Assembly: GCA_963836605.1 (NCBI GenBank)
Contig: CAWIKB010000014.1
Coordinates: 434,001-498,000 of the forward strand
Length of the DNA: 64,000 bases
Direction of reading: 5' to 3'
DNA from: Bog-473 sp963836605
GTDB lineage: Bacteria > Actinomycetota > Acidimicrobiia > Acidimicrobiales > RAAP-2
The notes beneath the pieces are model-generated. The model ran no database searches. It worked only from the letters and a program-made list of their open reading frames with translations, and had not been told where the DNA came from. A program made the position numbers and the translations under genes. Below are positions 53,478 to 62,298 of this stretch, one piece after another. The stretch's first letter is position 1. The number at the start of each line of letters is the position of its first letter.

Positions 53478-54752
53478 CTAGGGATTGAATCCTGTGTTGC
53501 CGATACGGGACAGGTAGTTGGAGGGGGAGAGGAGGTTCTCCCCGAACCCGCCGGCGATGGCAAGGGACTGGCCGCCATTGGCGACGTTCGCCTGGCCTCC
53601 GGCGACGGTCGCACCCAACGAGACGGCCTGGTTGCCAATGCCACCCAGGATCGCCGTGAAGGAGTTGCCGAACTGCGTGCACCCGGGAACGATGGAGACG
53701 TTACCGGCACCGGACACGTTGGAGCAGCCCCCGACCACGACGCCCTCATCGTTGGTGGCGGTGTTGTAGTAGCCGCCGGTCACGGTCGAGACCTCACCAG
53801 TGGCGGTGTTCTCGCCGCCCCCGACGATGGCTGACTCGTTGTTGCCCGACGTGTTGGCATAGCCACCGCCGATCCATGACTCCAGTCCGTCGGCCGCGTT
53901 GTTCAACCCACCCGAAACCGCGGCGACCGGTCCCGAGGCGTGGTTGGACTGCCCGCCGTCGATGGCGGTGGCGATGCCCGTCGCGGCGTTGCTGAGCCCG
54001 CCGCCCACGGCCTCGTCACCCGTGCTCGGGCAGGGACCCGTAGGCACCGTGCCGCTGCCGGTGAGGTTGTCGCAGCCGCCGTTGACCGCCGAACCGAGGT
54101 CGTTGGCGACGTTGTACTCGCCACCGACCACCGAGGCGAAGGGCGCGCTGGTCTTGTTGCCGTGTCCCGCCACGATGCCCCCGTAACTGGTGAAGGACTG
54201 TCCATTGCCGAGGAGCAGGTTGTGCGAGCCGGTCTGCTTGCCCGGAGCCCCGTTGTACCCGACGATCAGGTTTCCCAGGCCGTTGTCGGTCGACTCGATT
54301 CCGGATCCGTTCACGACCTGGACGTTCTCGCCCGAGAACTGCAGTGTCTGGGTACCGTTGACCGGGGCGCGGGTCACCCCGGTGAGGAGATGCTGGAGGG
54401 TCGTCACCTGGGTCTGCAGGGTCGTGACCTGGGTCTGCAGGGTCGTGACCTCCGAATTCAGCTTCACCACATCGCTCTGCTCACCGACCACCAATTTCGT
54501 GCTGCCGGTTGGGCAGGCAGTCGAGGTGGTGAAGCTGACGGCACCCGAGCCGGCGGCACACAGGGTGTAGCCGGTGGTCGTCGGGCTGGCCGATGCGGCC
54601 GTATTGCCCAGGGACAGGGCTATCAGGACGGCCGCGCCGCTCCCGAGCAGGTAGAGCGCGGCGCGCCACAACCCTCCTATCGTCGCGACGGATCGTGGGC
54701 AACGCTCCGTCCCCGTGCGCGTCGAGTCCTTGGAACCCCTGACAAACGTCAT
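53478..54752 (-). CDS. Secreted coiled-coil protein with YadA-head-like repeats
   Basis: 424 residues from ATG 54752, with AAAGG upstream. Membrane/signal segment near 30-54 (ALYLLGSGAAVLIALSLG, then ASA). A short Cys-containing module (CAAGSG...STACPTG) follows, then exact heptads VTTLQTQ VTTLQTQ VTTLQHL (about 102-123) predicting a parallel trimeric coiled coil. From about 145 to the end run some twelve GG-x-x-N repeats (VVGGEYNVA, VGGGLSNAA, IDGGQSNHA, VSGGLNNAA, IGGGYANTS and others), like the left-handed beta-roll heads of trimeric autotransporter adhesins. There is no membrane anchor of the YadA type at the C-terminus. Probably an extracellular trimeric fibre; role unknown. Confidence 0.75.
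   Translation of the reverse strand: MTFVRGSKDSTRTGTERCPRSVATIGGLWRAALYLLGSGAAVLIALSLGNTAASASPTTTGYTLCAAGSGAVSFTTSTACPTGSTKLVVGEQSDVVKLNSEVTTLQTQVTTLQTQVTTLQHLLTGVTRAPVNGTQTLQFSGENVQVVNGSGIESTDNGLGNLIVGYNGAPGKQTGSHNLLLGNGQSFTSYGGIVAGHGNKTSAPFASVVGGEYNVANDLGSAVNGGCDNLTGSGTVPTGPCPSTGDEAVGGGLSNAATGIATAIDGGQSNHASGPVAAVSGGLNNAADGLESWIGGGYANTSGNNESAIVGGGENTATGEVSTVTGGYYNTATNDEGVVVGGCSNVSGAGNVSIVPGCTQFGNSFTAILGGIGNQAVSLGATVAGGQANVANGGQSLAIAGGFGENLLSPSNYLSRIGNTGFNP
54400..54449 (-). repeat. 21-bp tandem repeat encoding coiled-coil heptads
   Basis: Three nearly identical 21-bp units (gGTCGTGACCTGGGTCTGCAG on the plus strand) encode VTTLQTQ heptads. The DNA-level identity indicates recent expansion or contraction of the stalk. 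Confidence 0.8.
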
Positions 54753-54911
54753 GATCAACCTTTCGGCCTGGCCAATCGGTTGATCGGCAGGCCTCAGTGT
54801 CGCCGCAACGGGCGGAAATCACCTGAGTAGGTGTTACTCATTCGGCAGAAACGACTTTCGGCGCGGGTACCAGTCGCCTGTTCGACACCTGGCAACTCGG
54901 GCGGCTGACAA

Positions 54912-55424
54912 TCAGCCGCCCTTGTAGTCGGCCGGCGGGCCCTCCTGATGGCCAAGGGTCGGCTCGAACGCGGCCGAGTAGGCCGCAAAGCGCTGTTGCC
55001 AGGCGTCCGGTTCGGGATGGAGCCCGGCCAGGGAATCGAGGCAGCTCTCCCAGCCGGCAGCGTTACGCGCCGCGCTGTCCGCCGGGAGTTCGTCGACGAG
55101 GACCAAGCGGGTCCCGTCGTTCTCAGGGGACAGTTCGAATCGAATGTGGTCCTCACCCCAGGTGAAGGCCAGGGTGGTCGGTTCATCGCAGGCCAGGACC
55201 TCGCCGGTCAAGGTCATGTCGATGACCTCGGGCGGGAAGCGGAAGGTGATGGGAGCGCCGACGACCCACTGCCCACCGGCCACCGCGACGTCGCAGGGAA
55301 ACCACGACCGCAGCTGCTCCCGATCGGTGAGGGCCTGCCACACGACGGGCGGAGGGTCCGCCAGATGCCGCTCGAGGCGCACAGCGGGCCGGGCGCCACC
55401 GGTGAGAAGTGTGCCGTCACTCAT
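54912..55424 (-). CDS. SRPBCC-domain protein
   Basis: 170 residues from ATG 55424. RPAVRLERHLADPPPVVWQALTDREQLRSWFPCDV, FRFPPEVIDMTLTGEVLACDEPTTLAFTWGEDHIRFEL and TRLVLVDELPADSAARNAAGWESCLDSLAG: AHSA1-type. Its start overlaps the upstream ArsR stop. Fourth ArsR-SRPBCC module. Confidence 0.92.
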   Translation of the reverse strand: MSDGTLLTGGARPAVRLERHLADPPPVVWQALTDREQLRSWFPCDVAVAGGQWVVGAPITFRFPPEVIDMTLTGEVLACDEPTTLAFTWGEDHIRFELSPENDGTRLVLVDELPADSAARNAAGWESCLDSLAGLHPEPDAWQQRFAAYSAAFEPTLGHQEGPPADYKGG

Positions 55425-55738
55425 TTCTGCCTCCGGTTGTCAAGGTGGTCTTCAAGTCGATCGAGATGCGTCGTCCAGAGTTGGCGGTAGGTCGCCAGCC
55501 AGCTTTCGAGTTCGGCCAATGGTTCGGGCCGGATGCGATAGAGGCGGCGTTGGGCATCGATGCGGACTTTGACCACTCCCGCCTCTTTCAGCACGCGCAG
55601 GTGTTTCGACACTGCTGGTTGGCCCAGTCCGAGGTGCTCCACCAGTTCTCCCACCGGGCGCTCACCGTCCCGGAGAAGGTCAAGGATGGCGTACCGGCTG
55701 GGCTCGCTGAGCACCTGGAGCGTGGTGAGGGTCGTCAC
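55421..55738 (-). CDS. ArsR-family regulator
   Basis: 105 residues from GTG 55738 (VTTLTTLQVLSEPSRYAILDLL). VGELVEHLGLGQPAVSKHLRVLKEAGVVKVRIDAQRRLYRI is the winged helix; the C-terminal helix resembles the 3.93-kb ArsR (WTTHLDRLEDHL versus WNTRLDHLDDVL). The longer frame to 55807 would run through the operator dyad, so the shorter start is preferred. Confidence 0.92.
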   Translation of the reverse strand: MTTLTTLQVLSEPSRYAILDLLRDGERPVGELVEHLGLGQPAVSKHLRVLKEAGVVKVRIDAQRRLYRIRPEPLAELESWLATYRQLWTTHLDRLEDHLDNRRQK

Positions 55739-55741
55739 CTT

Positions 55742-55759
55742 TTGAGTATGCCGTCTCAA
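55742..55759. promoter_or_regulatory. ArsR operator dyad
   Basis: TTGAG-8 nt-CTCAA, 3 bp upstream of GTG 55738, in an AT-rich patch with CATATAT beside it (-10-like on the minus strand). Leaderless, autorepressed transcript likely. Confidence 0.5.
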
Positions 55760-55896
55760 GCATATATCCGTCAAGGCATTTAGAGGAGGACACTCGATGG
55801 TGGGCATGCGTTCCCGGTCACGTTCTTCCGTCGCCCAGGGGTCATAGAGGTACCTGCAACGCGCGGGCGTCGGACGAGCAGAGAGGAGCCAAACGA

Positions 55897-56569
55897 ATGG
55901 CCACCTACCTCCCTCCCATAGAGAGGCCGCGGAGCATCTTCCTGAAGGTGATGTACTTCGTCATGCGCCGCCAGTTCGGCAAGGTGATGACGCCGATCTC
56001 CGTGTTCCAGCCGTATGCCACTGGCCTTCATGTTGTTCTACGGGAAGGTTTCCAAATTAGACAAGAAGCTCCAGTTGCCGTCGCAGGCCTCACTTCTCAT
56101 CCGGGAGCGTGTCGCAAGCATCAACACCTGCCTCTTTTGCATGGACGCCGCCCGCTGGTACGCCATGAAGGAGTCGCCGGAGAACGCGAAGCGCCTTGAT
56201 GCACTGGCGGAGTATCGAACGAGTTCGCTGTTCAGCGACGCGGAGCGAGCGGCGTTGGACTATGCGACGGAACTCATGACGGACAAGAAGGTCGACCCCG
56301 ATACGTTCGCCCGACTGGCGCGCTACTACGGCGAGCGTGAGATCTGCGACATCGTGTGGCTCGTCGCAAGCGAGCACCTCTACAACATGAGCAACATCGG
56401 GCTGAACATCGGGTCAGACGGCCTCTGTGACCTGGGCACGACCTCGGTCACACGGGCCTCCGGGGTGGCGAGCAGCGGCCAGCCTTTAGCGGTCACGGAC
56501 CCGGTCGCAATCGGCCACCAGTACATCCGCTCCTCGCACTCCTGGTTGCGTAGTCGCGTCGTTCTATAG
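55897..56569 (+). pseudogene. Carboxymuconolactone decarboxylase-family (AhpD-like) gene, frameshifted
   Basis: ATG 55897 opens TYLPPIERPRSIFLKVMYFVMRRQFGKVMTPISVFQ, then one base is out of register at about 56008. The main body continues from 56015: MPLAFMLFYGKVSKLDKKLQLP, RERVASINTCLFCMD (CxxC-type peroxidase motif, here CLFC), AARWYAMKE, YYGEREICDIVWLVASEHLYNMSNIGLNIGSDGLC. The usual stop soon after GSDGLC is missing and the frame runs about 40 residues further. The family is alkylhydroperoxidase-like. Confidence 0.75.
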
Positions 56570-56627
56570 TCACCCTGATGGATACCCCGCTGCCGCGAGC
56601 TCGTTCTGAGCGCGGTGCACGCTAGGC

Positions 56628-57326
56628 ATGCCGCTTCCCAATCCCGTGACGCTGTGGTCGGGGATGAGTGTCCACACCGACAGCCCCACGGACCTCATCG
56701 ACATCGACCGGTTCTATCGGGATGACTACCTGGGCGACGTCGGGTCGGCGAGCCCGGAGCTGGCGGGGGGACGTCGGTACGAGCTCCTCGCTCCCGACCG
56801 GCATCGAGGATTCGGCTCCCGGTTCTTGACCGCCTTCGACCTGCCCGACGAGCGGGTGGCCGAGAAGTGCGCCGAGCGCGCGGACCTGCTCGCCGTCCCG
56901 TCGGCGCCACCCGCCTGGCATTCCGGCGTGCGGACCGATTGGTCCCTGATGTACCGGTACGTCACCGAGACCGGGCCGGCGTTGGTCCGCCCCTTTGGGA
57001 TCTACCTGGTGGGCGTCGATCCGCCGGCGGGCATCGATGCCGCCGGGCTGGATGAGTTCAACGAGTTCTACACCAACGTGCACGTTCCAGAGGTCGTCCG
57101 GCGGAGACGGGGGTTGCGGGCCGTCCGGTACGAGCTGTCCCGCACGCTCCTCAGCCCGGCCGAAGGAACCCCCCGGTTCGTGGCCCTCTACGAGGTCGAC
57201 GAGAAGGCGGCGGCGGTCACGAGGCACATCGGCGGTGGCTATTCGCGTGGGCCCGACGTGTGGAGAAAGCACACGACGCCGTGGCGCCTGTGGTACCGCC
57301 TCTTGCCCGAAGGGGGATCCGCATGA
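56628..57326 (+). CDS. Uncharacterised protein with tandem ferredoxin-like (EthD-type) domains
   Basis: 232 residues from ATG 56628. The second half (DEFNEFYTNVHVPEVVRRRRGLRAVRYELSR, RFVALYEVDE) looks like a dimeric alpha/beta barrel domain of the EthD/Dabb kind; the first half (VTLWSGMSV ... LTAFDLPDE) may be a divergent copy. No catalytic residues recognised. Its stop overlaps the start of the exonuclease gene (ATGA), suggesting one transcript. Confidence 0.65.
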   Translation: MPLPNPVTLWSGMSVHTDSPTDLIDIDRFYRDDYLGDVGSASPELAGGRRYELLAPDRHRGFGSRFLTAFDLPDERVAEKCAERADLLAVPSAPPAWHSGVRTDWSLMYRYVTETGPALVRPFGIYLVGVDPPAGIDAAGLDEFNEFYTNVHVPEVVRRRRGLRAVRYELSRTLLSPAEGTPRFVALYEVDEKAAAVTRHIGGGYSRGPDVWRKHTTPWRLWYRLLPEGGSA

Positions 57327-58231
57327 ACCGGCCGCCCGGTGCGGGTGGACGTGTGCATCTTCTCGACGGGACCTACGAGCTGTTCCGTCACTACTTCGGG
57401 CAGCCCCCGAGGGCGGCGGACGACGGGACCGAGATAGGCGCCACCTACGGTGTGGTCACCTCGGTCCTGCAAATGCTCGGCGGCGGCGTCACCCACCTCG
57501 GGGTGGCCACCGACCACGTCATCGAATCGTTCCGGAATGACTTGTGGGCCGACTACAAGACGGGCGCTGAGATCCCGGACGCCCTGAGATCCCAGTTCGA
57601 CACGCTCGAGAGCGCGCTCACGGCGCTCGGTGTCGTGGTCTGGCCGATGGTCGAGGTCGAGGCCGACGATGCGCTCGCCTCGGCGGCGTCGGTCGCCGCC
57701 GACGACGGGAGCGTCGACCAGGTGGTCATCTGCACACCTGACAAGGATCTCGCCCAATGTGTGGTGGGCACCCGAGTGGTCCAGCTCGATCGACGCAAGG
57801 ACGTGATCACGGACGAGGACGGCGTACGGGCCAAATTCGGCGTGTCCCCGGGTTCCATCCCCGACTGGCTGGCCCTGGTGGGCGATGCCGCCGACGGCTT
57901 CCCCGGGCTGCCTGGTTGGGGCAAGCGCTCGGCCGCGCTGGTCCTGGCCCACTACCAGCACCTCGATGCCATTCCTGACGACGTCGGGCGCTGGGAGCCT
58001 TCCGTGCGCAAAGCAGTGCGAGGTGCCGACAGGCTGGCCACCACGCTGGCCGGCGAGCGGCGGCTGGTCGAACTGTTTCGGACACTGGCCACGCTCCGGA
58101 TCGACCGGGGCCTGCTGCCGCGCGTGGCCGACCTCGAGTGGCACGGGCCCACGCCGGCGTTCGAGGGCATCTGCCGACGACTGCGCTCCCCGGCCCTCGC
58201 CGAGCGGGCTGCCGCCCTCGCTGCTACGTGA
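57323..58231 (+). CDS. 5'-3' exonuclease (Pol I N-terminal/FEN-like)
   Basis: 302 residues from ATG 57323. VHLLDGTYELFRHYF (metal Asp), GVVTSVLQML, HLGVATDHVIESFRNDLWADYKTG (helical-arch region), VEVEADDALASAASVAADD (metal acids), VICTPDKDLAQCV, then the H3TH part PDWLALVGDAADGFPGLPGWGKRSAALVL. The acidic cluster is complete. It resembles stand-alone 5'-nucleases such as ExoIX or the flap nucleases linked to NHEJ. It faces the ligase-primase genes (convergent, 8-bp overlap). Confidence 0.88.
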   Translation: MNRPPGAGGRVHLLDGTYELFRHYFGQPPRAADDGTEIGATYGVVTSVLQMLGGGVTHLGVATDHVIESFRNDLWADYKTGAEIPDALRSQFDTLESALTALGVVVWPMVEVEADDALASAASVAADDGSVDQVVICTPDKDLAQCVVGTRVVQLDRRKDVITDEDGVRAKFGVSPGSIPDWLALVGDAADGFPGLPGWGKRSAALVLAHYQHLDAIPDDVGRWEPSVRKAVRGADRLATTLAGERRLVELFRTLATLRIDRGLLPRVADLEWHGPTPAFEGICRRLRSPALAERAAALAAT

Positions 58232-59285
58232 GCGCCGCGAACACCAGGGAGAGCTCGGTCGGCACCGGCGTTTCCAGCTGGGCGTAGGTGCACGATCCGG
58301 GCAGCCGGTCCGGCCGCCACCGACGAAACGACGTGCCGTGTCGGAAGCGCTGTTCTTGGAGGTGGTCGTAGCCGACCTCGCACACGAGCTCGGGCCGGAG
58401 CGGTTCCCAACTCATGTCCTTTCCCGCGCTCCAGCGGCTGGTGCCCCCCGGCACGCGCGTCGATCCGGTCGCGGACTTCAACCAGGGATGACTCTCCATG
58501 GCGTCGGCCCGGAACGGCTCCAGCTCTGCGACGAGCTCCCGGCGGCGGACCGCGGTGAACCCCGAGGCCACCCCGACGTGGTGCAGGATCCCCTCTCCGT
58601 CGTACAGCCCGAGCAGGAGCGACCCGATGATGCCTCCTTCCTTGTGCCACCGAAAGCCCGCCACCACGCAGTCGGCGGTGCGCTCGTGCTTGACCTTCAG
58701 CATCGCCCTCTTGTCGGGGAGGTACCGCAGATCTCCGGGCTTGGCCACCACGCCGTCGAGCCCGGCCCCCTCGAACCGGGAGAACCAGTCAGTGGCCACG
58801 TCGGGGTCGTCCGTGGCCGGCGTCACGTGCACGGGCGGGCTCGACGAGGTGAGCGTCTCCTCGAGGAGCCTGCGTCGCTCGACATAGGGGACGTCGCACA
58901 GGTCCCGATCCCCCACGGCGAGGATGTCGAAGGCCACGAACGACGCCGGGGTGGTCGAGGCGAGCAGGGTGATCCGGGACTCCGCCGGATGGATCCGTTG
59001 TGACAGGGCATCGAAGTCCAGGCCGGAGGGCCCGGCGATCACGATCTCTCCGTCGAGGACGCATTGATCGGGCAGATCGCGCGTGAGGGGCCCAATGAGC
59101 TCGGGGAAGTACCGGGTCAGCGGCTTCTCGTTCCGGCTGCCCAGCTCCACCTCGTCACCGTCGCGGAAGACGATGCAACGGAAGCCGTCCCACTTGGGTT
59201 CGTAGTACATGCCCTCGGCCCGCGGGAGCTCCCGGGTCAGTTTGGCCAGCATCGGTGACACCGGCGGCTGAACGGGAAGGGTCAC
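58224..59285 (-). CDS. ATP-dependent DNA ligase (LigC/LigD-ligase type)
   Basis: 353 residues from GTG 59285. Motif I YEPKWDGFRCI (adenylated Lys), motif Ia SRNEKPLTRYFPEL, motif III VLDGEIVI/FDALSQRIHP, IV GLDGVVAK, V MLKVKHERTADCVVAG, then the OB domain (GSLLLGLYDGEGILHHVGVASGF, VCEVGYDHLQEQRFRHGTSFRRWRPD). Seals nicks using ATP. Third gene of a leftward run primase-PHP-ligase, 32 bp from the PHP gene. The N-terminal extension to 59480 is not coding. Confidence 0.93.
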   Translation of the reverse strand: MTLPVQPPVSPMLAKLTRELPRAEGMYYEPKWDGFRCIVFRDGDEVELGSRNEKPLTRYFPELIGPLTRDLPDQCVLDGEIVIAGPSGLDFDALSQRIHPAESRITLLASTTPASFVAFDILAVGDRDLCDVPYVERRRLLEETLTSSSPPVHVTPATDDPDVATDWFSRFEGAGLDGVVAKPGDLRYLPDKRAMLKVKHERTADCVVAGFRWHKEGGIIGSLLLGLYDGEGILHHVGVASGFTAVRRRELVAELEPFRADAMESHPWLKSATGSTRVPGGTSRWSAGKDMSWEPLRPELVCEVGYDHLQEQRFRHGTSFRRWRPDRLPGSCTYAQLETPVPTELSLVFAALT

Positions 59286-59317
59286 CCGCTGATCGTACCC
59301 AGGATCGGCGGCGACCC

Positions 59318-60337
59318 TCAGGCTGCTCGAGTGGCCGTCCAGGTCAGGAGGTCGTCGGCGGACTTTCGATTCACCACCCGATCCTCGGGCACCTCGGCCC
59401 GAATGGCGTTGGCGCATCCCCGACCGAGCCATTCCAGCTGTCCCGGCGCGTGCGCGTCGGTGTCGATGGAGACGAGGCACCCGAGCTCGATGGCCAGGCG
59501 CAGGAGGTCGTCGGGCGGATCCTGCCGCTCGGGACGGGAGTTGATCTCCACCGCGGTGCCGGTGCGGGCACAGGCGCCGAAGACGGCGTGGGCGTCGAAG
59601 GCGGACTGCGGGCGCCCCTTGCCGGTGATGAGGCGACCGGTGCAGTGTCCGAGAATGTCAGTGTGGGGGCTCTCGACGGCCGCCAGCATCCGTGCGGTCA
59701 TCGCCGGCGCGGCCATCCGCAGCTTGGAGTGAACGCTGGCCACCACGACGTCAAGCTGGGCGAGCAGGTCCTCATCCTGATCGAGGGTCCCGTCCTCGAG
59801 GATGTCCACCTCGATCCCGGTCAGGATCCGGAACGGGGCCAGCTCCTCGTTCAACGCGCCGACCACCTCGAGCTGGTTCCGCAGGCGTTGGGCATCGAGC
59901 CCGTGCGCCACCGTCAAGCGGGCGCTGTGGTCGGTCAGGACCAGGTAACCGTGGCCGAGAGCTCGGGCCGCCTCCGCCATGTCCCGGATGGGGCTGCCTC
60001 CGTCCGACCAGTCGGAGTGGGAATGGCAGTCTCCCTGGAGGCCGGCCAGCAGCGCTCGTGCCGGTGCATCGAGCGAAATCGGCGGCGGCTCCGTCTCGAG
60101 CTTGGCCAGATAGGTGGGGACGTCTCCGGCCAGCGCCTCGGTGATGGCCTGTGCCGTTGACTTTCCCACGCCCGGAACGCTCTGCAGGCGCCCGGCGGCG
60201 GCCAGCTCGGCCAGGTCGCGTTCGGCTATCGGTTCCAGCGCGACCGCGGCGTGCCGAAAGGCGCGGACCTTGTAGGTATCGGCCCCATTTCGCTCCAGGA
60301 GATAGGAGATCCGTCGGAGGGCGGTCAGGGGATCCAC
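59318..60337 (-). CDS. HhH-PHP protein (PolX-like PHP without polymerase palm)
   Basis: 339 residues from GTG 60337. Residues 1-95: HhH module (RRISYLLERNGADTYKVRAFRHAA, LQSVPGVGKSTAQAITEAL) as in family-X polymerases. From about 110: PHP phosphoesterase, GDCHSHSDWSDG (metal His), YLVLTDHSARLTVAHG, ILTGIEVDI, VVASVHSKL, DILGHCTGR, VEINSRPERQD and VSIDTDAHAP. The nucleotidyltransferase palm of PolX is absent. Probably a nuclease or phosphatase that cleans DNA ends. Two bp downstream of the primase-polymerase gene. Confidence 0.87.
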   Translation of the reverse strand: MDPLTALRRISYLLERNGADTYKVRAFRHAAVALEPIAERDLAELAAAGRLQSVPGVGKSTAQAITEALAGDVPTYLAKLETEPPPISLDAPARALLAGLQGDCHSHSDWSDGGSPIRDMAEAARALGHGYLVLTDHSARLTVAHGLDAQRLRNQLEVVGALNEELAPFRILTGIEVDILEDGTLDQDEDLLAQLDVVVASVHSKLRMAAPAMTARMLAAVESPHTDILGHCTGRLITGKGRPQSAFDAHAVFGACARTGTAVEINSRPERQDPPDDLLRLAIELGCLVSIDTDAHAPGQLEWLGRGCANAIRAEVPEDRVVNRKSADDLLTWTATRAA

Positions 60338-60339
60338 GG

Positions 60340-61350
60340 CTAGGACTTCTTGGCTCGGCTGGGCGCGACGCGCGTCGGCTCGTCGGCGCCCTTCGGGTAC
60401 TCGGGGGGCCAGGGGGCATCGTGGAGTCCCGCTGCCCTGTCGCGTTCGGCCAGGTCGAGGAGCGGCTGGAGCGATTGCGGCACGGCGCCGATTTCTGACC
60501 AGGGATCGCCTCGACGCTCCAACAGCTCGGGGACGGTCCGGATGGTCAGGTCGTCGGGCACGACGTCGGTCACTTCGTCCCACGACAGGGGCGTCGAAAC
60601 CTGTCCGCCGGTTCTGGGGCGCGCGAACCAGGCACCGAACACGGTCTTGTGCGGGGCATTCTGGTTGAAGTCGACAAAGACCCGCTTTCCCCGCTCCTCC
60701 TTCCACCAGTTGGCGCTGATGAGTGCGGGATGTCGACGTTCCAGCTCTCGGGCCAACGCCACCGCGGCGGCGCGCACGGCGGTGGCGTCCCAGCGCGCTT
60801 CGAGACGCAGGTAGATGTGCAGACCTCGGTTGCCGGTCGTCTTGGGGTAGCCGAACAGGCCGAGCTCGGTGAGCAGATCGCGGCAGTGGAACGCCACGGC
60901 GCGCACCTCGTCGAACCCGACGCCCGGCTGGGGGTCGAGATCGATCCGTAGCTCGTCGGCAAAGGCGGGGCTCTCGGCGAGGTACGGCCACAGGTGCAGG
61001 CCGAGGCAACCGAGGTTGACGGCCCAGGCGACATGGCTGATGTCGGCCACCACCAACGCGTTGGAGGTCGTTCCGTTCGGAGTGGTGACGGTGGTTGTCC
61101 GCAGCCACGACGGGGCGCCGGAGGGCACACGCTTCTGGAAGAAGGACTTGCCGGTGGCGCCGTGTGGGAAGCGTTGGAGCAGGGCGGGACGACCACCTGC
61201 GGTGTTGAGCAACGCGTCGGCCACCTGGAGGTAGTACGAGACGAGCTCGAATTTGGTCGCGCCCAATTCGGGAAAGTAGATCTTGTCGGGGCTCGAGATC
61301 CTCACCTCTCGGCCCGCGATCTCCACCAGCCGTTCGTCGTCGCCGCTCAC
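60340..61350 (-). CDS. LigD-type primase-polymerase domain protein
   Basis: 336 residues from GTG 61350 (an ATG at 61419 is in frame but overlaps the SDR). VRISSPDKIYFPELGATKFELVSYYLQVADALL, PALLQRFPHGATGKSFFQKRVP, ADISHVAWAVNLGCLGLHLWPY, then DELRIDLDPQPG (catalytic DxD), KTTGNRGLHIYLRL (His) and WWKEERGKRVFVDFNQNA: the archaeo-eukaryotic primase superfamily as in LigD. A stand-alone polymerase module for NHEJ-type gap filling. No Ku gene in the window. Confidence 0.92.
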   Translation of the reverse strand: MSGDDERLVEIAGREVRISSPDKIYFPELGATKFELVSYYLQVADALLNTAGGRPALLQRFPHGATGKSFFQKRVPSGAPSWLRTTTVTTPNGTTSNALVVADISHVAWAVNLGCLGLHLWPYLAESPAFADELRIDLDPQPGVGFDEVRAVAFHCRDLLTELGLFGYPKTTGNRGLHIYLRLEARWDATAVRAAAVALARELERRHPALISANWWKEERGKRVFVDFNQNAPHKTVFGAWFARPRTGGQVSTPLSWDEVTDVVPDDLTIRTVPELLERRGDPWSEIGAVPQSLQPLLDLAERDRAAGLHDAPWPPEYPKGADEPTRVAPSRAKKS

Positions 61351-61390
61351 CAGCCCAAACCCTATCGGCCGGTGCACGCGCCGGGCGAGG

Positions 61391-62188
61391 TCAGGTGAAG
61401 TCGGACCCGCCGTCGACATTGATGTTCGCGCCAGTCATGTAGCTGTTGCGCCTCGACGCCGCGAAGGCGATGACCGGACCGATCTCGCTCGGGTCGCCCG
61501 CCCGCGGGAGGTGGGCCGGGTGCCCGAAGTGCTCCGCGATGCCGCCCATGATCCCGTAGAGGTCGTCGGGGTCGATGCCGATGCCCTCGGCCCAACCCTT
61601 GAGGGATTCCGTCGCGAAGCTGCCGGGCGACACGGTGTTGACGAGGATCTCGTCCCGGGCCAGCAGGAGCGACAGGTTCTTGGTGACGCTGGTGACCACG
61701 GCCTTGGCCGCGGTGTAGGCGACGAGGCTGGTGCTCTGGCGCTTGGTGGAATGGGCCGACACGTTCACGATGCGCGCCCAGTCGGCCGCGCGCAGCAGCG
61801 GGAGTGCCTCGCGCACGCAGCGCACCATGCCCATGGCACCGATGTCGAGGGTCTCGACCCATTCGTCGTCGCTCAGCTGCTCGAAGCCGCCGATACCGGT
61901 CGGGCCGGTCGCGTTGACGAGGATGTTGAGGCGACCGCCCCACCTCTCGCGCACCTGGGCGAAGGCGGCGACCACCTCGTCGGGCTTGGTGACGTCCGCC
62001 CGCAGTCCAACGGCGTCCTCGGCGCCGAGCGCCAGGAGTCGCGCCACGGTGGCGTCGAGGTCGGCCTGTGTCCGGGCGAGCACGCCGACCCGGGCGCCGT
62101 CGACCGCGAAGCACTCGGCGGCCGCCCGGCCCATGCCCTGTGTGCCACCCTGCACCACCGCGCTGGCGCCCGCGAGCCCCAAATCCAT
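61391..62188 (-). CDS. SDR oxidoreductase
   Basis: 265 residues from ATG 62188 with GGGG upstream. VVQGGTQGMGRAAAECFAVDGARV (variant cofactor motif, GG replacing TG), ADVTKPDEV, LVNATGPT (NNAG replaced by NATG), VNVSAHSTKRQST (Ser), VAYTAAKAVV (Tyr, Lys), VNTVSPGSFATE, GANINVDGG. The catalytic triad is intact. Upstream is a divergent-facing MarR gene in the same direction (110-bp gap). Substrate unknown. Confidence 0.92.
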   Translation of the reverse strand: MDLGLAGASAVVQGGTQGMGRAAAECFAVDGARVGVLARTQADLDATVARLLALGAEDAVGLRADVTKPDEVVAAFAQVRERWGGRLNILVNATGPTGIGGFEQLSDDEWVETLDIGAMGMVRCVREALPLLRAADWARIVNVSAHSTKRQSTSLVAYTAAKAVVTSVTKNLSLLLARDEILVNTVSPGSFATESLKGWAEGIGIDPDDLYGIMGGIAEHFGHPAHLPRAGDPSEIGPVIAFAASRRNSYMTGANINVDGGSDFT

Positions 62189-62298
62189 TTCATTTCCCCT
62201 TGGTCGTTCGGTCGTACCGGGTCCATCGCACTGCAGCAGCACAGTGGCACGAATTCCGGCGACGTCCCAACCTGGCCCGCGCCGCCGGGGCCGGTTGA

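Noticed and set aside
56628..62188. Ku gene in the repair island
   Set aside because: All frames in the interval are accounted for and none shows Ku-like sequence.
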